Positions 44,495 through 51,792 of a stretch of 64,000 nt of DNA are shown piece by piece. The stretch is taken from positions 62,001 through 126,000 of the forward strand of contig JANNAT010000141.1 of assembly GCA_031384605.1 (NCBI GenBank), given 5' to 3'. This DNA is from JANNAT01 sp031384605 (GTDB lineage Bacteria; Pseudomonadota; Alphaproteobacteria; Rhodobacterales; Rhodobacteraceae). The notes beneath the pieces are model-generated. The model was not told where the DNA came from. It was given only the letters and a program-made list of their open reading frames with translations, and did no database searches. Both the position numbers and the translations under genes were made by a program. Position 1 is the first letter of the stretch, and every line of letters begins with the position of its first letter.

Positions 44495-45667
44495 ATGTTC
44501 TGGAAAGTTGTTTCTGTTGCGATGTTCGCGGCCGTCACCCTGCCTTACGCAGCGCAGGCACAAAGTCTGGCGCAAATCGGTGGCCCTGCTGAACTGCCGC
44601 CAGGCAGCTTTCGGGGGGATCAATATGTTGACAGCCGGGGCTGCGTGTTCTTGCGCGCAGGCAATGGCGGGCAATTGAACTGGGTGCCACGGGTGACGCG
44701 GGCGCGCAAAGTGCTGTGCGGCTTGCCCCCGTCCCTTGGCCCCAAACCCGTTATCGAGATGGCCGACGAAGCTGCCCCACTGGTTGCAGCCCCCGTTGTC
44801 GTGGCCGAAGTGGCTGCCCCCCGTTTGCCGGTTGTGGTTGAACGCCGCGTCGGCCGCCCGATGGAAACCATTGCCAGCCTGCCCGAAATGCGCCGCGTCG
44901 CAGCCCCCGTCGTAGCCAAATCTGCCCCGGCGCGGGTGGTGCGTGACCAAACCTATCAAGTTGCCGCAAGCTCGGGTGTGCCTGCTGGCAAAATCGGATG
45001 CTATACCAACGCGCCTGTGGCCGAGCGGGTTAGCCTTCGCAACGGCGGCACGGCTTTGGTCTGCACGCGCGGTGATGGCACTGTGACGGGGTGGCGTCCG
45101 CCGATTTATCCTGACGGCGCGCGGGTTGGGGCATCGCTGTCGAACCCCCCGCTAGAGGTATCTGCAGGGCGTGCGCGCGCGGCAGGTAATACTGCCCCGA
45201 CCGACGACTATGCCGATACGGCCAATCTTGCGCCTGTGATGCCAAAAGGCTTTCGGGCGGCTTGGAAAGATGATCGACTGAACCCCAATCGCGGGCGCGG
45301 CACGGCAGAGGGCCAGGCCGCCCAGGATCAGATCTGGACGCGTGATGTGCCAGCCCAACTGGTTACGGATAAGGCCACGAAAAAGGCGAAAAAGACGAAA
45401 AGCGTATCCGTTTCCACCAGCAATTCGGCCACGGCAAGCACCGGCAAGCTGTGGGTGCAGGTGGGCACGTTTGGGGTCAAGGCCAACGCAACCGGGGCGG
45501 CGCAAAAGCTGGCGGGCCTTGGATTGCCGACAGCCAAAAGCAGAATTACCAAGGGCGGCAAGGCGCTGGAAATTGTTCTGGCGGGGCCGTTCGGATCGGC
45601 AGCAGAGGCGAAAGCCGCATTATCCACGGCGCGCAACGCGGGCTTTGGCGATGCGATCTTACGCTAA
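44495..45667 (+). CDS. Exported SPOR-domain protein
   Basis: 390 residues with a signal peptide (VVSVAMFAAVTLPYAAQAQS). The N-terminal part has two similar Cys-containing segments, RGCVFLRAGNGGQLNWVPRV and IGCYTNAPVAERVSLRNGGT. A Pro/Ala/Val-rich linker and a Lys-rich stretch (TKKAKKTKSVSV) follow. The SPOR domain occupies the end (LWVQVGTFGVKANATGAAQK to NAGFGDAILR). SPOR domains bind denuded peptidoglycan at division sites, so a septal envelope role is likely. The ATG at 44495 follows gggggtgg; a TTG 4 codons earlier is less likely. Confidence 0.87.
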   Translation: MFWKVVSVAMFAAVTLPYAAQAQSLAQIGGPAELPPGSFRGDQYVDSRGCVFLRAGNGGQLNWVPRVTRARKVLCGLPPSLGPKPVIEMADEAAPLVAAPVVVAEVAAPRLPVVVERRVGRPMETIASLPEMRRVAAPVVAKSAPARVVRDQTYQVAASSGVPAGKIGCYTNAPVAERVSLRNGGTALVCTRGDGTVTGWRPPIYPDGARVGASLSNPPLEVSAGRARAAGNTAPTDDYADTANLAPVMPKGFRAAWKDDRLNPNRGRGTAEGQAAQDQIWTRDVPAQLVTDKATKKAKKTKSVSVSTSNSATASTGKLWVQVGTFGVKANATGAAQKLAGLGLPTAKSRITKGGKALEIVLAGPFGSAAEAKAALSTARNAGFGDAILR

Positions 45668-45787
45668 AGACCTTCGGGTTGTGACAGAAGCAAACGTATC
45701 GGAAAACGCGGTCGAGCAAATCGAGAGGCAGCAATTCCGACTCTGATCATCCCTGAACCGCGCAAACTGCGGATCGACTGAAGTCTG

Positions 45788-45816
45788 ACCCCTCGGTTTC
45801 GCCGGGGGGTTTTTTC
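45788..45816. terminator. Rho-independent terminator after the SPOR gene
   Basis: acccctcgg-tttcg-ccggggggt followed by TTTTTTC on the plus strand. It lies just before the stop of the convergent minus-strand membrane-protein gene. Confidence 0.7.
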
Positions 45817-45825
45817 TTTGGCGAA

Positions 45826-46896
45826 TTATCCGGCACAGATCGACTGCAAACCCAACCATGCAGCATCGTCCAACACTGCAGGCACAGATCCGGTGGCAAA
45901 AGGATCAGCCTCGATCAACGGCAAAGTGGCTTCGCCGCTGGGATCAAGCGCATAGGCATAGGGTGCGGCAGAAATCTTGGCCGTCGAAAAAGCCGCAAGA
46001 AGGGCGTCTGGGGCCACGGCCGCAACCGGCGTTGCCAACAAGGCCTGCCCGAACCCCTGCACTGCATCGGGCGACAAAACGCCACTGGCAAGCAACCGCA
46101 CGGTGGCCAACAGCCCCGAATGATGTAGCAAAGCTTGCGTTGGGTTCCGGTCCTTGGCACGCAGCATTTCCGCAATAACAAAACCTGCAATGGCGTCTGG
46201 GCCATCGGCCCGTTCCACCAGTGACGCGGGCAGCGTAACAATATCGCCGGGCAGGGGCCGGGGTTCTGACAACCCGTCGCGCATGACCAGAATATGCGGT
46301 GGATTAACCGGATCAATCCGCCGCGCCAAGTCACGCGCCGCAGCCGTGCCGCGGGCCGTGGCACAAGGAAATCCCGTCAGTTTGACCATATCGGCCAGTG
46401 CCAATTGGCCGAGCGCGTCTTTGGTCACCGAAGGCAGCATCGTGGCGGTGTAATTCATCAAACGCCCGGGCAACCAAAACACCGCCAACGCCACCAAAGT
46501 AATCGCCGTTCCAGTCAGGACAACACCGCGCAACCGCCCCGGCCGCGCGCGGCGGCGGTCCAGCGTCGACCTGACGGTTTCAAGGGCTGCGATCATGTCA
46601 AGGTCGTCTACCTCGACCATTTCGACGCCATCGGCATCGGGGCTGAACATTGCAGGCATCGCTCCGGGGTTCAGGCGAACCAAGGCGGGCAGTGACCATT
46701 GCGCCAGAGCCATTTCGGTTTTCGGATCGGATAAAATCAGCGTGGCATCCCGCAAGCCGACGACCACCTCGCGCAGCCGCGCACCCGGGCGATCCCGCCA
46801 CAGCCCGCTGGCCTCAAGCCGCTGATATTTGCGCAGTGCGGTCATAGCGGAACGATACCCTAGTGCCGCGCCCGCTTCAATCACGGCCTGTTTCAA
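45826..46896 (-). CDS. Single-span membrane protein of unknown function
   Basis: 356 residues. The first 115 are soluble and include an acidic run (MVEVDDLDMIAALE). One transmembrane helix follows near 122-145 (VVLTGTAITLVALAVFWLPG). The rest (about 200 residues) is likely periplasmic and helical (LADMVKLTGFPCATARGTAAA, LVMRDGLSEPRPLPG, LLHHSGLLATVRLLASG). I do not recognise a family. The C-terminal part could be a degenerate peptidase-like domain, but no HExxH is present. It is divergent from the DMT transporter and convergent with the SPOR gene. Confidence 0.65.
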   Translation of the reverse strand: MKQAVIEAGAALGYRSAMTALRKYQRLEASGLWRDRPGARLREVVVGLRDATLILSDPKTEMALAQWSLPALVRLNPGAMPAMFSPDADGVEMVEVDDLDMIAALETVRSTLDRRRARPGRLRGVVLTGTAITLVALAVFWLPGRLMNYTATMLPSVTKDALGQLALADMVKLTGFPCATARGTAAARDLARRIDPVNPPHILVMRDGLSEPRPLPGDIVTLPASLVERADGPDAIAGFVIAEMLRAKDRNPTQALLHHSGLLATVRLLASGVLSPDAVQGFGQALLATPVAAVAPDALLAAFSTAKISAAPYAYALDPSGEATLPLIEADPFATGSVPAVLDDAAWLGLQSICAG

Positions 46897-46993
46897 ATCA
46901 GCGATCCGGGTGCCAACGTTGGCCGCAATGTCGTTTTCGGGCGCGCAGTTAGCCCCATTTCACCCATGGTGGGGCGATGCGAAGGATGATGAC

Positions 46994-47911
46994 ATGACGC
47001 AAGGCGGCGATAAAACCTTGGTGGCCGCAGGGCTGATCCTGATCTATGCGGTGATCATTGGATACACCGACAATTTTGTGCGTGTCATTGCGGCCGAGTC
47101 TGGCCTTTGGCAGTTTCACCTGCAACGCGGTCTGATCGCAATGGCGTTGATCGGGCTGGCCGTCTGGCCGATGGGCTTGCGCCTGCGCCCGGTAAGTATG
47201 CGGGCGGTGATCATAAGATCCGCGCTGACCGGGGCGGCGATGATCATCTACTTCGGCGCGTTGGCGTTTTTGCCGGTGGCGGTGGTTGCCGCGGGCCTGT
47301 TCACGGCGCCGATTTTTGTCTTGCTGATCTCGGGTCTGTTTTTTGGCGAAACCATTGGGCCATACCGCATCCTTGCGGCGATTGTAGGCTTTATCGGCGT
47401 CATACTTGTGCTGGGACCCAAAGCCATGGCCGGGGCGTCGCTGCCTGCCGTGCTGCCCGTTCTGGGCGGCCTGTTGTATGCGATGGCCAATATTGCCACT
47501 CGTCGGCTTTGTGCCCAGGAAACCGCGGCAACCTTGCTGGCTGGATTTTTTAGCGCGTTAATGGTGATAGGCGCGGTCGGTCTGGCATTTTTGGCGATTT
47601 GGCCATTGCCCGCCGCTGAAGGTGTCGACGGATTCCTTCAACGCGGTGCCGTTTGGCCCAGTCCCACAATATGGTTCTGGACCTTTGTGCAGGCCGCAGG
47701 ATCATTGGTTGCGGTTGGTATGATGGTGCGGGCCTATTTGATTGCGGATGTCACAAGGGTTGCGGTGTTTGAATATTCCATTCTGCCGGCATCGGCATTG
47801 TGGAGCTGGGTCTTATGGGGTGAAACCCTTGGGCCATTGGCAATTTTCGGCATGGTTTTGATTGCAGCTGCGGGCCTGATGATCGCCCTGCGGGCGCGTC
47901 AGCAGGCCTGA
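46994..47911 (+). CDS. DMT-superfamily (EamA) transporter
   Basis: 305-residue inner-membrane protein with ten predicted helices arranged as two EamA repeats. Typical segments are IIRSALTGAAMIIYFGALAF, PIFVLLISGLFFGETIGPYRI and FEYSILPASALWSWVLWGE. Likely an exporter of small metabolites; the substrate is unknown. The ATG at 46994 has gaagga 7 bases upstream; the longer open frame is not used. It overlaps the convergent tdk gene by 13 bases. Confidence 0.88.
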   Translation: MTQGGDKTLVAAGLILIYAVIIGYTDNFVRVIAAESGLWQFHLQRGLIAMALIGLAVWPMGLRLRPVSMRAVIIRSALTGAAMIIYFGALAFLPVAVVAAGLFTAPIFVLLISGLFFGETIGPYRILAAIVGFIGVILVLGPKAMAGASLPAVLPVLGGLLYAMANIATRRLCAQETAATLLAGFFSALMVIGAVGLAFLAIWPLPAAEGVDGFLQRGAVWPSPTIWFWTFVQAAGSLVAVGMMVRAYLIADVTRVAVFEYSILPASALWSWVLWGETLGPLAIFGMVLIAAAGLMIALRARQQA

Positions 47912-48486
47912 CCCTCAACTGCCTCACGCCAGTGGCGGCGACACAGCGACACATAGGTTTCATTGCCGCCGATCACCACTTGTTCGCCGTCCCGCAGTGC
48001 CCGCCCATCGGGGCCCCGCCGGATCACCATGGTGGCCTTCTTGCCGCAATGGCAAATGGTGCGGACTTCGCGCATCTCATCCGCCCAGGCCAACAGCGCC
48101 GCCGATCCCGGAAACAATTTGCCCTGAAAATCAACGCGTAACCCGTAACACATCACCGGCACACCCAGATCATCCACTGCGCGGGCCAGTTGCCAAACCT
48201 GTGGTTCGGTCAGAAACTGTGCTTCGTCGATGAACACGCAAGCCACTTTGCCCGCTGCAAATCGCCCCGCCAGTTTGGCAAACAAATCCTCGTCGGGGGC
48301 AAATGTATCGGCAGGCTCACCAATCCCTATGCGGCTGGAAATCCTGCCCTCACCTGCGCGATTGTCAAACTGCGCGGTGATCAGATAGGTCATCATGCCC
48401 CCCTCGCGGTAATTATGCGAGGCTTGCAGCAGGGACGTCGATTTCCCGGCGTTCATCGTGGAATAGTTGAAATACAGCTTGGCCAT
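47899..48486 (-). CDS. tdk: Thymidine kinase
   Basis: 195-residue type II thymidine kinase that phosphorylates thymidine (and deoxyuridine). The P-loop is STMNAGKSTSLL, the Walker B-like FIDEAQFL follows, and zinc ligands are in ICHCGKKATM and VSLCRRHW. The ATG at 48484-48486 (MAKLYFNYS) matches the family; the frame stays open 27 codons upstream. It complements the cdd-deoA-deoB-add-upp operon 4 kb away. A long upstream region with mutually exclusive stems may be its 5' leader. Confidence 0.94.
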   Translation of the reverse strand: MAKLYFNYSTMNAGKSTSLLQASHNYREGGMMTYLITAQFDNRAGEGRISSRIGIGEPADTFAPDEDLFAKLAGRFAAGKVACVFIDEAQFLTEPQVWQLARAVDDLGVPVMCYGLRVDFQGKLFPGSAALLAWADEMREVRTICHCGKKATMVIRRGPDGRALRDGEQVVIGGNETYVSLCRRHWREAVEGQAC

Positions 48487-48831
48487 GCGGTGATGTAGCC
48501 GAACCGAACGGGCGCGCGCAAATAGTTTATGGCGGCTGCAAACACGCAGAAAAACAGGCGGGGACAAGGCGGGCCGTCAGAACAAAACCACAAAAACTCG
48601 TAAAACTGACGGGCCCGCCGTATGATCATGGCATTCGCCGGATGACGGCCCTTTAACGGGCTCTTATACGGCGGACCCCCACCCAAAATCGGCGCTGGGG
48701 ACGCCGATCACTCGTTACAACTTCGAACCGTCGAAGTTGGTTTGTGAATGACAAATCTGTGCGATCAGAATAATGGGAAAAGGCACGCTGATTTCCCCGT
48801 CTGGGCATTTCAGCCCAAGTAAAGGTGTATG
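48487..48831. other. Structured intergenic region upstream of tdk
   Basis: About 345 bases between divergent genes. Stem A: 48568-48580 with 48606-48619 (13 bp, one bulged G, A-rich loop on the plus strand). Stem B: ccgccgtat 48615-48623 with atacggcgg 48666-48674, enclosing two inner hairpins (tcat-ggc..gcc..atga and gccc..gggc). A and B share 48615-48619. Then atcggcg/cgccgat (48688-48708), aacttcga/tcgaagtt (48719-48738) and tgggc/gccca (48802-48817). It could be a tdk leader switch or a minus-strand small RNA ending at stem A. Confidence 0.5.
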
Positions 48832-49284
48832 ATGAGTATCGAGACCTATCTGAAAAAACATTCCGAAGCTTTGGTTAAGGATGTTGGCATTGAAGCCGCC
48901 TGCACGCTGACAGGCAAATCAAAGGCAACGTTGGGCCGGTATTATTCAGATGCGCAAGAACATGACGACCGCTTTATGCCCATTGATGTCGTCGCACAGC
49001 TGGAAGCAAGCGCGCGGTTTCCGCATGTGACGGCTGCCTTGGCTGATTTGCGCGGCATTACGATGTCCTATGATGCGGAAAAGCGAAACGCGCCATCGAC
49101 GGGCGTGAACCAGGACGTGGTGGCACTGGCGCAACGGTTTGCGATGTTGATGTCAGAGTATAATATTGCGATTGGCGATGGGGTGATTTCGATCAACGAA
49201 GCCAAGCGGCTTTTGCGCGAAACCTTGGCCATTCAGCAGGTTCTGCTGGATATGAAGCTTAATCTGGAAGAAGAGGCAGGATAG
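48832..49284 (+). CDS. Putative HTH regulator resembling phage CII (CP76) proteins
   Basis: 150 residues. The N-terminal half has a helix-turn-helix-like stretch (DVGIEAACTLTGKSKATLGRYYSD) followed by FMPIDVVAQLEASARFPHVTAALADL. This pattern (recognition helix, then a MPxDVVAxLE box) is seen in CII/CP76-like phage regulators that persist in bacterial chromosomes. The C-terminal half is helical and probably dimerises. No phage genes are adjacent. A second ATG directly upstream (48829) could also be used. A perfect hairpin follows the stop. Confidence 0.6.
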   Translation: MSIETYLKKHSEALVKDVGIEAACTLTGKSKATLGRYYSDAQEHDDRFMPIDVVAQLEASARFPHVTAALADLRGITMSYDAEKRNAPSTGVNQDVVALAQRFAMLMSEYNIAIGDGVISINEAKRLLRETLAIQQVLLDMKLNLEEEAG

Positions 49285-49286
49285 GC

Positions 49287-49312
49287 ATTGGCCTGCATTT
49301 CTGCAGGCCAAT
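49287..49312. terminator. Perfect 11-bp hairpin between convergent genes
   Basis: attggcctgca-tttc-tgcaggccaat between the CII-like gene and the DEAD-box helicase gene. Short T content, likely a shared 3' end structure. Confidence 0.6.
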
Positions 49313-49319
49313 CAATCCG

Positions 49320-50660
49320 TTAGGCTGGCCGACGCTGTGCGGGCCGTGCCTTGGCACCATCTGGGCGGCGTGGAGCAAATGACCCGCCTTTTGACGCTGG
49401 TTTTGCACCGGGTTTGCCGGGGGCCGCGCGCACAACCGGCTGCGATCCGGCTTTTTGACCACCCCGCGACGCCGGACGCTGACCCCGATTTTGACCGGGC
49501 TTTGGGGCCGCAGCAACGGCATCCGATGCCCAAGGCGCGCCACCCAACACCGGGATCGCCTTTTTCAACAGCTTTTCCACCGCCTGCAATTCGCCCATTT
49601 CCGCAGGCGCGCAGAACGAAATCGAGGTGCCCTCTTTGCCGGCCCGTGCGGTGCGGCCAATACGGTGGACATAGTTTTCCGGCACGTTCGGCATGTCGAA
49701 ATTATAGACAAATCGCACACCGGGAATATCAATGCCGCGCGACGCCACATCGGTGGCCACCAGAACGTCCATCTCGCCATTGCGGAATTCTGTCAGGGTG
49801 CGGTCGCGTTGGCTTTGGCTTTTGTTGCCGTGGATCGAACCCGCCTTGAATCCCCATGTCACCAACAGCTTCATCAGCTTTTCCGACCCATGTTTGGTGC
49901 GGCCAAACACCAGCGCCTGTTCGCCCAGATGCTTGTTCAGATATTCCTGCAACACGCGGGCCTTATCGCCACTGGGCAGGTAATGCACGCCTTGCACGAT
50001 ACGTTCCACCGGCTTGCCGGGCGGGGCCACCTGCACTTTGATCGGGTTTTGCAAATAGGTTGATGCCAGCTCTTCGATATCCTTCGGCATCGTGGCCGAA
50101 AACAACAACGTCTGCCGTTTCAACGGGATATGCTTGGCAATTTTACGAAGCGAATGGATAAACCCCATGTCCAGCATGTGATCGGCCTCATCCAGCACCA
50201 GATACCCCGTGGCGTGCAACGACACATCGCCGCGTTCAATCAGATCAATCAGGCGGCCCGGCGTGGCAACGAGAACATCCGCGCCGCGCTTCAGCCGTTC
50301 GGCTTGTTTGAACAGCGACGCACCGCCCACAACCATGGCCACCTTGACCGAGGTGCCTTTGGTGAACTGCTCAAGGTTGGCAGCAATTTGTGCCACCAAC
50401 TCGCGGGTGGGGGCAAGGATCAGCGCACGCACGGTTTTGGGCGCGGGCGGATGGCCCAGATCAAGGATGCGGTGCAACAGCGGCAGGCCAAACGCGGCGG
50501 TTTTACCCGTGCCGGTTTGCGCCAGACCCATCAGATCGCGCCCCGCCATGATGTGTGGAATGGCCTGCACCTGAATAGGCGTCGGCATCTTAAGGGTGGT
50601 TTTTTCGAGTGCTTTCAAGATGGTGGCCGAAAGCCCCAAATCAGCAAAAGTCGTTTCCAT
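49320..50660 (-). CDS. DEAD-box ATP-dependent RNA helicase (RhlE-like)
   Basis: 446 residues with all helicase motifs: AQTGTGKTAAFGLPLLH, APTRELVAQI, DEADHMLDMGF, SATMP, DVASRGIDIPGV and HRIGRTARAGKEG. A basic, low-complexity C-terminus (about residues 370-446, rich in Arg, Lys, Gly, Pro, Ala) probably binds RNA. It fits the RhlE/CsdA-type group that helps ribosome assembly and cold adaptation. The ATG at 50658-50660 (METTFADLGL) matches the family; an in-frame start 7 codons earlier is less likely. A long upstream region may be a 5' leader. Confidence 0.92.
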   Translation of the reverse strand: METTFADLGLSATILKALEKTTLKMPTPIQVQAIPHIMAGRDLMGLAQTGTGKTAAFGLPLLHRILDLGHPPAPKTVRALILAPTRELVAQIAANLEQFTKGTSVKVAMVVGGASLFKQAERLKRGADVLVATPGRLIDLIERGDVSLHATGYLVLDEADHMLDMGFIHSLRKIAKHIPLKRQTLLFSATMPKDIEELASTYLQNPIKVQVAPPGKPVERIVQGVHYLPSGDKARVLQEYLNKHLGEQALVFGRTKHGSEKLMKLLVTWGFKAGSIHGNKSQSQRDRTLTEFRNGEMDVLVATDVASRGIDIPGVRFVYNFDMPNVPENYVHRIGRTARAGKEGTSISFCAPAEMGELQAVEKLLKKAIPVLGGAPWASDAVAAAPKPGQNRGQRPASRGGQKAGSQPVVRAAPGKPGAKPASKGGSFAPRRPDGAKARPAQRRPA

Positions 50661-51253
50661 AACAGTCTTTCCGGCAGCCAAACGCCGCCATCCACCCCAA
50701 GGATTGGGGCGGCCAGTGGGAAGCGAAGGCCCCTCGCGCAGGGTTTATACCCCTTGCCGTGACAATCGCGGAACCCCTGCGTGCGGTGGGAACCAGTGCC
50801 AAAGGTCTTACACATGCTCACGCGGCACGGACGCTTTGATGGTGTGGACATGACGGGTTGGGGGGGATTTGTCAAGGGGGAGGGGGGGTTCTTCCATACA
50901 CTACGCGCACTAGGGGTATCGCGGTGCAACCCACTTTCCCAGAAGATGGCACAGCCACAACACGCCACTTCAGCCCGGAACCAAGGGCAAAGCCCGCCGG
51001 GCCGCGCCCGACCTCCCGCCGGGAGGGCGCGTTTTCCAAGGTTGTCAGTAGAAATTCTGCGGGAGGGGTTGAGGAATAAAGTGCCTAGAACTGACGTTGG
51101 TGCGCCATCCCGAGGTCGGGCGCTACTCTGTGTGGGGGGAGGCCGCAATCGTGGGGTGTGCCTTTAGGCGCACCGAAATTTCGCGGGATAGGTCGTTTGT
51201 GCAACCTGCAGCACTTTTCTTGTTTGCTTTGATACAGTAACTGGATTGTTATT
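50661..51253. other. Gene-poor region upstream of the DEAD-box gene
   Basis: About 590 bases with no convincing ORF. Minus side: a ccccaa-gga-ttgggg hairpin (50693-50709) and a possible -35 ttgaca at 50870-50875. Plus side: a G/C hairpin at 51003-51031 followed by gtttt (terminator-like). A 12-base inverted repeat gcgcccgacctc (51004-51015) with gaggtcgggcgc (51112-51123) competes with that hairpin. A ggtgtgcc/ggcgcacc hairpin lies at 51155-51174. A small RNA is possible but not shown. Confidence 0.4.
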
Positions 51254-51697
51254 ATGCTTGTAGAGAAGAAGGGAAAATTCTTGCGTTTGAAATCAGTAGT
51301 TCAAATCAGCCTTGTCGCCATGTTTATCGTGGGTTGCGTCGAAACAAATGTGCAGCCACTTACTCGAACTTCGTTCAAAATTGCGACTGAGGCAGAAGAC
51401 TTATGTGGTGCGGGCGGCACACGGCAGATTGCATTCCAGTCAGCGGCAATTGAAGTAATAAAGAGGGGTGCCGACCGTTTCATTGTTGTCGGCGACCAAT
51501 CAAGATCGGCAGTATCCGGGGGTTACTTCACTGATTTTGGTAGTTTCGAAACCTACGGGACTAACTCCCAAGACATGGTCATTCAAGTGGTGAACAAAGG
51601 CGATCCCAACTACGGCAACGCTTTGTCAGCGCGACAAACGTTAGGAGCTAACTGGCAGGAAATAGTTGAAAAAGGTTCGCCAGACAATTGTTTGTAA
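51254..51697 (+). CDS. Small lipoprotein of unknown function
   Basis: 147 residues with a basic start, a hydrophobic segment and a lipobox IVGC, giving lipidated Cys28. The mature part has two further Cys residues (DLCGAGG and DNCL) that could pair. GGYFTDFGSFETYGTNSQDMVIQ is a recognisable small-protein core but I cannot name the family. The gene is clearly more AT-rich than its neighbours, which suggests recent acquisition. It is followed by a perfect terminator hairpin and converges with carB. Confidence 0.7.
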   Translation: MLVEKKGKFLRLKSVVQISLVAMFIVGCVETNVQPLTRTSFKIATEAEDLCGAGGTRQIAFQSAAIEVIKRGADRFIVVGDQSRSAVSGGYFTDFGSFETYGTNSQDMVIQVVNKGDPNYGNALSARQTLGANWQEIVEKGSPDNCL

Positions 51698-51742
51698 TAG
51701 TCATTATCCCGGCCGCGCAAGCGTGCGCGCCCGTTAATCACT

Positions 51743-51767
51743 GAAAACGCTCCACTGGAGCGTTTTC
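51743..51767. terminator. Bidirectional terminator between lipoprotein gene and carB
   Basis: gaaaacgctcc-act-ggagcgttttc, an 11-bp perfect stem whose outer A/T pairs give T-rich tails on both strands. Confidence 0.75.
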
Positions 51768-51792
51768 GCCCCGGCAAAACCCGGGGCCGCGA

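Noticed and set aside
50696..51167. Signal recognition particle RNA or tmRNA in the gap before the DEAD-box gene
   Set aside because: Neither the ccggaaggaagcag core nor a tmRNA tag reading frame is present.
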